5,033 nucleotides of DNA from Dehalococcoidia bacterium (GTDB taxonomy: Bacteria > Chloroflexota > Dehalococcoidia > SZUA-161): contig SOKG01000116.1 of assembly GCA_004376205.1 (NCBI GenBank), positions 1 through 5,033 on the forward strand. Reading direction: 5' to 3'. Both the position numbers and the translations under genes were made by a program. The stretch's first letter is position 1, and every line of letters begins with the position of its first letter. Below the pieces are notes generated by a model. The model worked only from the letters and a program-made list of their open reading frames with translations, was not told the DNA's origin and made no database searches. Of this stretch, positions 1 through 5,033 are shown in pieces.

Positions 1-2
1 AG

Positions 3-827
3 ACAAGGAAAGTTGTACGCGAGGGCTATGCCAGGATTGCTAAGCAGGGCAGTTCGTGTTGTGCTCCCCCGAGTTCGTGCTGTGCAAACACTGATTTGGC
101 GCAGGATATCAGTAGGAACATAGGATATAGCGAGGAAGAACTTAAAGCGGTGCCGGAAGGGGCGAATTTGGGCCTTGGCTGCGGGAATCCCGTTGCTCTC
201 GCCTCTTTACGGGAAGGTGAAACGATTCTTGACCTCGGTTCGGGCGCGGGGTTCGATTGCTTTCTTGCGGCTAGCAAGGTTGGCACGGATGGAAGGGTTA
301 TCGGCATAGACATGACGCCGGAGATGATCGAAAAGGCACGAGAAAACGCCTCCAAGGGCGATTACGGAAACGTCGAGTTCAGGCTCGGGGAGATTGAGAA
401 CCTACCCGCTGCCGATAACTATGTTGACGTAGTCATCTCAAACTGTGTTATCAATCTCTCACCTGACAAGGGAAGAGTCTTTAGGGAAGCATTCAGGGTG
501 CTGAAGCCGGGTGGCAGGCTTATGGTCTCCGACATAGTCTTGCTAAAGGAACTGCCGGATTCCATAAGGAACTCTATCGCGGCCTACGTTGGTTGTCTTG
601 CCGGAGCAATGATGAGGGACGAATACCTGGGGGCCATAGAAGGGGCCGGATTTCAGGATGTAGGGATAGTTGATGAGACATGTTTTCCCATCGAGCTCAT
701 GGCCAATGATCCGACTGCATGGGCGGTCATGAAAGATCAAGGAATAGCACTTGAGGAAGTGAAGGGGTTTGCTGGTTCGGTCTTAAGCATAAAAGTCAAC
801 GGGGTCAAGCCAAACGGGACACCCTAG
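3..827 (+). CDS. arsM: Arsenite S-adenosylmethionine methyltransferase (ArsM), 5'-partial
   Basis: Transfers methyl groups from S-adenosylmethionine to trivalent arsenic, giving methylated arsenicals; a cytoplasmic detoxification enzyme. The frame is open to the left edge with 274 codons visible and a TAG stop at 825-827. The first in-frame start-like codon is TTG at 96, but the 31 codons before it read as genuine ArsM N-terminus (VVREGYARIAKQGSSCC, then PPSSCC), so the true start lies left of the window. Counting from codon 3-5, the SAM-binding glycine motif ILDLGSGAG is at residues 75-83 and the acidic loop IDMTPE begins at 102. Three cysteines that match the conserved arsenic-binding positions of the family are at 60 (GLGCGNP), 148 (SNCVINL) and 198 (VGCLAGA). 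The bacterial family is usually about 260-290 residues, so only a few residues should be missing. No arsR or other ars gene is visible. The gene converges on the kinase block. Other class I methyltransferases are unlikely given the cysteine pattern. Confidence 0.93.
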   Translation, partial: TRKVVREGYARIAKQGSSCCAPPSSCCANTDLAQDISRNIGYSEEELKAVPEGANLGLGCGNPVALASLREGETILDLGSGAGFDCFLAASKVGTDGRVIGIDMTPEMIEKARENASKGDYGNVEFRLGEIENLPAADNYVDVVISNCVINLSPDKGRVFREAFRVLKPGGRLMVSDIVLLKELPDSIRNSIAAYVGCLAGAMMRDEYLGAIEGAGFQDVGIVDETCFPIELMANDPTAWAVMKDQGIALEEVKGFAGSVLSIKVNGVKPNGTP

Positions 828-954
828 CTCAGTGCAAATACAGGCCGGGTTTACTACGGTGAAGCGGCCAGGACAATAAGGCAGCGGTTCTGGGTAGTCC
901 TTTGCGGCTTGCCAAGGCACCGCCAGCAGACGACAAATCCACTGATGGCTCAGG
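828..954. other. Intergenic stretch between convergent genes, no recognisable element
   Basis: Separates the arsM stop from the end of the CorC/HlyC remnant. I see two weak inverted repeats (843-847 with 865-869; 904-907 with 920-923, the latter with an inner TGC/GCA stem). Neither is followed by a T-run on either strand, so I call no terminator. No promoter or small ORF is supported. Confidence 0.5.
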
Positions 955-1197
955 TCATTGTTGGTGTCTGCCCTTCTCTTCTGCCGAGGAATCATCGGCG
1001 GCAGTGTCGTCCGGTTCCTCAGCTTTTCTCTCTTTGGTCACGAACAGCCGGGTGATCTGGTTCTCCCTGACCTCGGCCACCAGCAACCTCAAATCGCCAT
1101 GAACTATCTGCTCCCCTACTTTGGGAAGATGGCCAAAGAGGTTAAGAGCAAAGCCGCCGATGGTTTTGGGGATCACCTTTGCGAAGAGGAAGTCTCA
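955..1197 (-). pseudogene. Remnant of a CorC/HlyC-family transporter (C-terminal transporter-associated domain)
   Basis: The - strand frame ending at TGA 955-957 encodes about 73-80 residues. Its first half (TIGGFALNLFGHLPKVGEQI, then HGDLRLLVAEV and ITRLFV) matches the second half of the CorC/HlyC domain, which normally ends membrane proteins built of a DUF21 region, two CBS domains and this domain. The last 25 residues are a charged, low-complexity tail rich in E, D and K, as is common at the end of these proteins. No DUF21 or CBS part is present. In frame there is a TGA at 1195-1197 and a TAG at 1219-1221, and the second kinase ends at 1233. The only in-frame start is GTG at 1174-1176, with no clear Shine-Dalgarno site before it. 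I read this as the 3' remnant of a lost gene, although a short expressed ORF starting at GTG 1176 cannot be excluded. The domain match is strong; the pseudogene status is inferred. Confidence 0.6.
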
Positions 1198-1232
1198 GAT
1201 ATGTTCCTTTAAGTTGGTCTATCTTAGGCCTT

Positions 1233-3536
1233 CTAGCCCTCGATTGAGCCGGCTTGCTCAGCAACGGGCTGATCATCAGAGGCAATGGGCAACTCCACCA
1301 CAAAAGTCGCTCCTTCACCAGGCTTGCTCTTGGCATACATGTGGCCACCGTGCTTTTCCACAATACCATAGCAGATGCTAAGACCGAGCCCTGTTCCCTT
1401 TCCCACTTCTTTGGTGGTGAAGAATGGGTCAAATATCCTCTTCAAGTTGTCTTCTGAGATGCCAGGGCCGTCATCGGTAAAAGCTATTCGGATCATTTCG
1501 CCCACCCTTTGCGTCTTGACACGAAGCTTACCTTTGCTATGGGCCTCTGTCATAGCCTGCTCTGCGTTGCTGACAATGTTTACAAAGACCTGGTGTATCT
1601 GATCGAAGTCAGCCATGGTCATCGGAAGGTCGGCGGCCGGTTCCACCAATACCTCTACATTGTTGACCTTCATCCGGTAGGCGTGCAGTTGCAGGCTTTT
1701 CTCAATGACTTCGTTGATGGAGACGAGTCGTTTCTCTGGCTTATGCCTGTGGGCAAAGCGAAGCAGGTTAGCGGTGATTCTGGTGGCGCGTTGTGCCTCC
1801 CTGTAGATAGTTTCCACATCGCTCTTTGTAGTTTCATCCAGGTTATCCTTGTCTGCGAGAAACTGAGCATACGCCTGGACTGCGGCGAGGGGGTTGTTCA
1901 ACTCGTGGGCAACGCCTGCTGCCAACTCACCGACTGCAGCCAGCCGTCCAGCGAGTTGAAGCTGCTGCTCCATTCTCTGTCTCTCTTCCTCCGCCCGCTT
2001 GCGCTCGGTGATGTCGCGGGCTATCACCAAAACCTCAACGGGGCGTCCATCAGACTCACGCAGGAAAGTGCAGTTTACCTCGACCGGTACTATGGAACCA
2101 TCCTTGCGATGCAACTCAATCTCCAGCGTCCGCGACCTGGCCAGATCCTTCTGTTTCATGTTTTCCACGGCCAGTTCTCCTGCAAGAACCTTCATGGCAA
2201 GCTCAAACGGAGCAGGGGTAAAGACTTCTTTCATGTTCTTGCCCATGGCTTCCTCAACGCTGTAGCCCAGCAGGTAGGTAACAGAAGGACTGATGTAGGT
2301 GAGACGCATGTTCAAATCGACGGTCCAAATGACATCTGTCGCGTTATCGGCGAGTAGACGGTAGTGCGCCTCACTCTCTCGCAGGGCCTCCTCCATTCGC
2401 CTGCGCTCAGTGACGTCTCTGGCGACTGCGATTACCTCAACTGGGTCTTTACCCGGTATCTGCGAGAGGGAGTATTCGATATCTACAAGGTTTCCGTCTG
2501 TTCTTTGGAACTTGCTTATGCTGCGGAAGAACCCGCGTTCCTCTATCACACCGGCGACTCTTCTGGTGAATTCTGTTGGGCTGATGTCGCTCGGGTAGAA
2601 GAAACTTGCACTCTTGCCGAGCAGTTCCTCCTTCGGATAGCCGTATATTTCCTCGACCCTGTCATTGCACCAGGTAATTACACCTCCCTTGAACTGGAAC
2701 ACAGCGTCAGTAATATTTCCCACCAATGCCGAGTAGTGTTCTTCTGATTCCCGCAAAGCTTGCTCCATCCGCTTGCGCTCGGTGATATCTCTAATGACCA
2801 CGGAGGTCGCCGGTTTGCCTCTGTACTCTATAAGTCTTGCTCCAAACTCAACCGAGCACGTTGTTTGATCCTTCCGTGTCAGCGTTATCTCGTACTGTGG
2901 CGGCACACTTTCACCGCGACGCCTCCTCGCATGCATTCTTACCAGTTCTTCTACTATTTCAGATGGCAGTAATTCCTGAATGGTCTCCCCGATTACCTCT
3001 TCTTGGGTGTATCCAAACATCTCGGCACTTCTTGCGTTGGCAAAGACTACCTCGGAGCCCTGAAGCACACAGTAACCATCATTCATACCCTCTACTAGAC
3101 GCCTGAATTCTTCTTCCGATTGCTTCAGTCCTTCCTCCGCTTGCTTGCGCTCACGGCGCACCTCTGCTTCACGCAACTCCCGTTCGACGGCGGGGGCAAG
3201 TCGCGCCAGATTATCCTTCATTACGTAGTCGCGGGCGCCGGCGCGCATGGCTACCACTGCAGCCTCTTCGCCGATAGCGCCCGAAACGACTATGAATGGC
3301 AGGTCGAGCCCTTTTTCCTTCACTATCGCCAACGCGGCAGGCATACTGAAGCGCGGCATGGCGTAGTCGCAGAGGACGATATCCCACGCCTGCTGTTCGA
3401 GAGCAGCATTCATGGCTTCGGGCGTGTCGACCCGTTCAAAGGTCGGTTCATAGCCGCCGCGCTGCAGCTCTCGCACCACTAATATGGTGTCGTCTTCCGA
3501 ATCCTCAACGATCAATACGCGAAGAGGTATACCCAT
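1233..3536 (-). CDS. Hybrid sensor histidine kinase: REC-PAS-PAS-PAS-HisKA-HATPase
   Basis: A 767-residue cytoplasmic signalling kinase with no membrane segment. Domains in order: receiver about 5-122, with acidic E11/D12, phospho-acceptor D57 (LCDYAMP), S85 and K107; a short helix; PAS1 about 141-254, PAS2 about 263-380 and PAS3 about 386-515, each ending in an RDxTER motif; HisKA about 524-597 with phosphorylated H544 (AHELNNPL); HATPase about 640-752 with N box around N657 (NIVSNAEQA), G1 DDGPGI 688-693, F box DPFFTTK 703-709 and G2 GTGLGLS 714-720. All catalytic residues are intact, so it should autophosphorylate on H544 and can also accept phosphate on D57. The signal sensed by the PAS domains cannot be read from the sequence. 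ATG 3534-3536 is chosen because the receiver domain begins at once and AAGGG lies 8 nt upstream. It is the last gene of the operon, 17 bp after the response regulator. The receiver part is richer in GC than the PAS and kinase parts. Confidence 0.95.
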   Translation of the reverse strand: MGIPLRVLIVEDSEDDTILVVRELQRGGYEPTFERVDTPEAMNAALEQQAWDIVLCDYAMPRFSMPAALAIVKEKGLDLPFIVVSGAIGEEAAVVAMRAGARDYVMKDNLARLAPAVERELREAEVRRERKQAEEGLKQSEEEFRRLVEGMNDGYCVLQGSEVVFANARSAEMFGYTQEEVIGETIQELLPSEIVEELVRMHARRRRGESVPPQYEITLTRKDQTTCSVEFGARLIEYRGKPATSVVIRDITERKRMEQALRESEEHYSALVGNITDAVFQFKGGVITWCNDRVEEIYGYPKEELLGKSASFFYPSDISPTEFTRRVAGVIEERGFFRSISKFQRTDGNLVDIEYSLSQIPGKDPVEVIAVARDVTERRRMEEALRESEAHYRLLADNATDVIWTVDLNMRLTYISPSVTYLLGYSVEEAMGKNMKEVFTPAPFELAMKVLAGELAVENMKQKDLARSRTLEIELHRKDGSIVPVEVNCTFLRESDGRPVEVLVIARDITERKRAEEERQRMEQQLQLAGRLAAVGELAAGVAHELNNPLAAVQAYAQFLADKDNLDETTKSDVETIYREAQRATRITANLLRFAHRHKPEKRLVSINEVIEKSLQLHAYRMKVNNVEVLVEPAADLPMTMADFDQIHQVFVNIVSNAEQAMTEAHSKGKLRVKTQRVGEMIRIAFTDDGPGISEDNLKRIFDPFFTTKEVGKGTGLGLSICYGIVEKHGGHMYAKSKPGEGATFVVELPIASDDQPVAEQAGSIEG
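2772..3041 (-). repeat. Paralogous PAS module, copy 1 (PAS1 of the REC-PAS kinase)
   Basis: Encodes residues 166-255 (ANARSAEMFGY to DITERK). It aligns without gaps to the PAS of the upstream kinase at 4765-5033, with about 62 of 90 residues identical by hand count, far closer than to PAS2 or PAS3 of the same protein. Confidence 0.85.
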
Positions 3537-3537
3537 C

Positions 3538-3571
3538 TAAGCTGCCCTTACCTTTAAGCTGCCCTCACCTT
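3538..3571. repeat. 17-bp tandem duplication (two copies, one mismatch) at a gene junction
   Basis: Copy A is 3538-3554 (TAAGCTGCCCTTACCTT) and copy B is 3555-3571 (TAAGCTGCCCTCACCTT); they match at 16 of 17 bases and abut with no spacer. On the coding (-) strand copy B encodes the end of the response regulator (KVRAA and most of its stop codon), while copy A fills the 17-bp gap to the kinase start and carries its Shine-Dalgarno-like AAGGG. Confidence 0.95.
3545..3549 (-). promoter_or_regulatory. Ribosome binding site of the REC-PAS kinase, inside a duplicated 17-mer
   Basis: AAGGG on the - strand lies 8 nt before ATG 3534-3536. It belongs to the transcriptionally downstream copy of the 17-bp tandem repeat, so the duplication supplies this site. 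It supports the ATG as start, although the match is only moderate. Confidence 0.55.
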
Positions 3572-4003
3572 CGGCGGAGCAATGTTCAATACCAGCCAGT
3601 ACAGCCCCAGCCGCTGCACTGCCTCGCCGAACTGCACAAAGCGCACAGGTTTAGAGATATAGCTGTTGGCGCCCAGGCTATAGCTCTCAATCAGGTCGCA
3701 CTCCTCTTTGGAGGTGGTGAGGATGACCACGGGGAGGAGCTTTGTCCGCCTGTCGGCGCGGATGCGTCTTAATACCTCCAGGCCGTCTAGCTTAGGCAAC
3801 TTCAAATCCAGCAGGACAACCTCTGGCATAACGCTGGTGTCACGACCGGCGTAGCCGCCCTCGCCAAACAGGTAGTCCAGCGCCTCGACCCCATCATGTG
3901 CCACCACCACCTCGTTGAGAATATTGTTTTTCTCCAGTGCGCGTAGAGTCAGCGTCTCGTCATCGGGGTTGTCTTCCACCAACAGGATGATCTTGTTCTC
4001 CAT
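3554..4003 (-). CDS. Single-domain response regulator, Rcp1-like
   Basis: A 149-residue stand-alone receiver domain with no output domain; it takes phosphate from a histidine kinase and passes it on, or acts by protein contact. Visible receiver residues: acidic E10/D11 with D14/D15, phospho-acceptor D66 (VLLDLKLP), T96 (ILTTSKE) and K118 (YISKPV). The glycine-rich loop FGEGGYAGRD (46-55) and the ending LGLYWLVLN are typical of the Rcp group, whose founding member is the partner of the cyanobacterial phytochrome kinase Cph1; regulators of this type are often encoded next to PAS or phytochrome-like kinases with a SHDLRAPL-type H box, as here. ATG 4001-4003 is supported by AGAGGTGA just upstream. 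The gene sits 17 bp after the first kinase and 17 bp before the second, so it is almost surely co-transcribed with both. Its last five codons lie in a duplicated 17-mer. Which kinase it serves, and its target, are not shown by the sequence. Confidence 0.95.
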   Translation of the reverse strand: MENKIILLVEDNPDDETLTLRALEKNNILNEVVVAHDGVEALDYLFGEGGYAGRDTSVMPEVVLLDLKLPKLDGLEVLRRIRADRRTKLLPVVILTTSKEECDLIESYSLGANSYISKPVRFVQFGEAVQRLGLYWLVLNIAPPKVRAA

Positions 4004-4006
4004 GTG

Positions 4007-4014
4007 TCACCTCT
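4007..4014 (-). promoter_or_regulatory. Strong ribosome binding site of the Rcp-like regulator
   Basis: AGAGGTGA on the - strand lies directly upstream of ATG 4001-4003, with 6 nt between the GAGG core and the start codon. It falls wholly in the 17-bp gap after the first kinase's stop and is a better match than the site before the downstream kinase, which suggests that the regulator is made in larger amounts. Confidence 0.75.
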
Positions 4015-4020
4015 TTCTAG

Positions 4021-5033
4021 TTAGAGTGTGAAGTGAAATGTAGCGCCCTGGTCCACTGCGCTTTCGGCCCAGATATTGCCGCCGTAGCGGTGAATGATGC
4101 GCTGTACCGTAGCCAGGCCAATTCCAGTGCCTTCGTACTCGTTTGATGAGTGCAGGCGCTGGAAGGCGCCGAATAGCTTGCCAGCGTAGGCCATGTCGAA
4201 GCCCACGCCGTTGTCGCGCACGAAATAGGCGGATTGGCCGCCGGTCTCAGCATAGCCGAATTCTATCCTGGCACGCGGCCGTTTTTTGGTGAACTTCCAC
4301 GCGTTCTCGAGCAGGTTCTCCAGCGCTGCCCGCAGCAGGGTTGCATCGCCTGTGACGACCAAACCTGGGGTGATGATGAATTCCACCCGGCGCTCGGGCT
4401 GGCTTTGCCGGAGCTCCGTTGCGATCGTCTGCGCCAGTGCACTGAGATCGACCGTCTCACGGCGCAGCTCGCTGCGTGTCACGCGTGAGAGATTCAGGAG
4501 ATCATTGATAAGTTCCCCCATGCGCTGGCTGGCTGAACGCACGCGCTGGAGGTAGTCTCTGCCTTGTGTATCCAGCCAGTCGGCGTAGTCCTCCAGCAGC
4601 ACCTGGCTGAAGCCCTCCATGCTGCGCAGAGGGGCGCGCAGGTCATGCGATACGGAATAGGCAAAGGCCTCCAGTTCCTTGTTGACGGCCTGGAGTTGCG
4701 TGGTGCGTTCGATAACCCGCTGCTCAAGCTCTTCATTGAGACTGCGGATTTCTTCCTCCGCCTGCTTGCGCTCGCTGATATCCCTGATAACCACGGAAAG
4801 AGCTGGCTTGCCTGCATACTCTATAACCCTGGTCCCGAGCTCAACCGGACGTGTCGTTCCTTCCTTACCTACCAGGGCTATTTCATATTGCTGCGGCACG
4901 GCCTCGCCGCGCTGTCTCTTTGCACGCACTTCCGATAAGTCGCTCACTATCTCGGGTGTCAAGAGTTCCTGAACAGTCTTGCCGATCACCTCTTCCTGGG
5001 TATATCCGAACATCTCGGCGCCTCTGGCGTTGG
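4021..5033 (-). CDS. PAS sensor histidine kinase, phytochrome-kinase-like core, 5'-partial
   Basis: Runs off the right edge with 336 complete codons visible; stop TAA at 4021-4023. The ATG at 5011-5013 is not the start: the codons before it (NARGAE) continue the PAS fold exactly as in the downstream kinase (ANARSAEMFGY), so the N-terminus, and any further sensor or membrane part, is outside the window. Counting from that internal Met: PAS up to about 83 ending RDISERK; a coiled-coil signalling helix about 85-118; HisKA with phosphorylated H123 (SVSHDLRAPLRS); HATPase with N box N237 (ENLLENAWKF), G1 DNGVGFD 267-273, LFGAFQRLH 280-288 and G2 EGTGIGLA 294-301. The core is complete and should be active. 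The H box and the FGAFQRLH motif are typical of bacteriophytochrome-like kinases, which commonly pair with Rcp-type regulators such as the next gene, 17 bp downstream. The catalytic part is GC-rich (about 63% over 4201-4500) compared with its PAS part (about 57%). Confidence 0.93.
   Translation of the reverse strand, partial: NARGAEMFGYTQEEVIGKTVQELLTPEIVSDLSEVRAKRQRGEAVPQQYEIALVGKEGTTRPVELGTRVIEYAGKPALSVVIRDISERKQAEEEIRSLNEELEQRVIERTTQLQAVNKELEAFAYSVSHDLRAPLRSMEGFSQVLLEDYADWLDTQGRDYLQRVRSASQRMGELINDLLNLSRVTRSELRRETVDLSALAQTIATELRQSQPERRVEFIITPGLVVTGDATLLRAALENLLENAWKFTKKRPRARIEFGYAETGGQSAYFVRDNGVGFDMAYAGKLFGAFQRLHSSNEYEGTGIGLATVQRIIHRYGGNIWAESAVDQGATFHFTL
4765..5033 (-). repeat. Paralogous PAS module, copy 2 (PAS of the edge-truncated kinase)
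   Basis: Gap-free counterpart of 2772-3041, running from the ANARGAEMFGY region at the window edge to DISERK. The similarity may continue beyond the right edge. Confidence 0.85.

Noticed and set aside
843..869. Inverted repeat GGCCG...CGGCC
   Set aside because: Only 5 bp with a 17-nt loop; expected by chance in a sequence of this composition.
904..923. Hairpin GCGG/CCGC with an inner TGC/GCA stem between the convergent genes
   Set aside because: It has a 2-nt bulge and no T-run on either side, so it does not meet the pattern of an intrinsic terminator.
902..1212. Overlapping small + strand frames (902-1102 and 958-1212)
   Set aside because: They are antisense to the CorC/HlyC domain sequence, have no family resemblance, and no ribosome binding site decides a start.
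1142..1432. A - strand frame joining the kinase end region to 1142
   Set aside because: Its translation is a frame-shifted shadow of the kinase C-terminus and of the CorC/HlyC remnant; neither part has domain sequence in this frame.
1509..2357. A 282-codon open frame on the + strand opposite the REC-PAS kinase
   Set aside because: It lies wholly antisense to a kinase with intact PAS, HisKA and ATPase motifs, shows no recognisable domain, and is an expected by-product of codon bias.
1990..2790. Recurring DNA word near CGCTTGCGCTCGGTGAT (about 1997, 2399, 2770, also 4762)
   Set aside because: Each occurrence encodes the conserved RDxTERKR end of a PAS domain, so it is explained by protein-level domain repetition rather than a DNA element.

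Overview
The window is bacterial and carries two converging gene blocks. The left block is on the + strand and contains an arsenic methyltransferase gene (arsM) whose 5' end lies just outside the window. The right block is on the - strand and reads from right to left: a PAS histidine kinase cut by the right edge, a single-domain Rcp-type response regulator, and a 767-residue REC-PAS-PAS-PAS histidine kinase. The three signalling genes have 17-bp gaps and look like one operon whose promoter lies beyond position 5033.

Between the blocks (828-1232, about 400 bases) the only recognisable item is a fragment of the C-terminal CorC/HlyC domain of a CBS-type membrane transporter on the - strand. It has no upstream partner and is preceded by in-frame stops, so it looks like a gene remnant. 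I see no tRNA, rRNA, CRISPR array, insertion sequence or convincing terminator.

The signalling genes form a plausible phosphorelay: two kinases of different H-box types flank one regulator with no output domain, and the second kinase has its own receiver domain at the N-terminus. No DNA-binding output and no HPt domain are visible, so the target is either a protein partner or lies outside the window. The two kinases share a closely similar PAS module (about 62 of 90 residues identical by my alignment). Base composition is uneven: about 62-63% GC in the receiver domain and the first kinase's catalytic core, against about 50-52% in the PAS modules and catalytic core of the second kinase (hand counts over 300-base samples). 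This suggests assembly from modules.

The organism cannot be fixed from this window. Overall GC is in the mid-50s, Shine-Dalgarno sites are ordinary, PAS kinases are abundant and the ArsM is of the type with Cys-Cys pairs near the N-terminus. This fits an environmental bacterium, perhaps anaerobic (Chloroflexota or a deltaproteobacterial relative are reasonable guesses, low confidence). Nothing here amounts to a clearly new system. The points most worth a second look are the 17-bp tandem duplication at the regulator/kinase junction, the shared PAS module with the GC mosaic, the orphan CorC/HlyC tail, and the output-less two-kinase/one-regulator arrangement.
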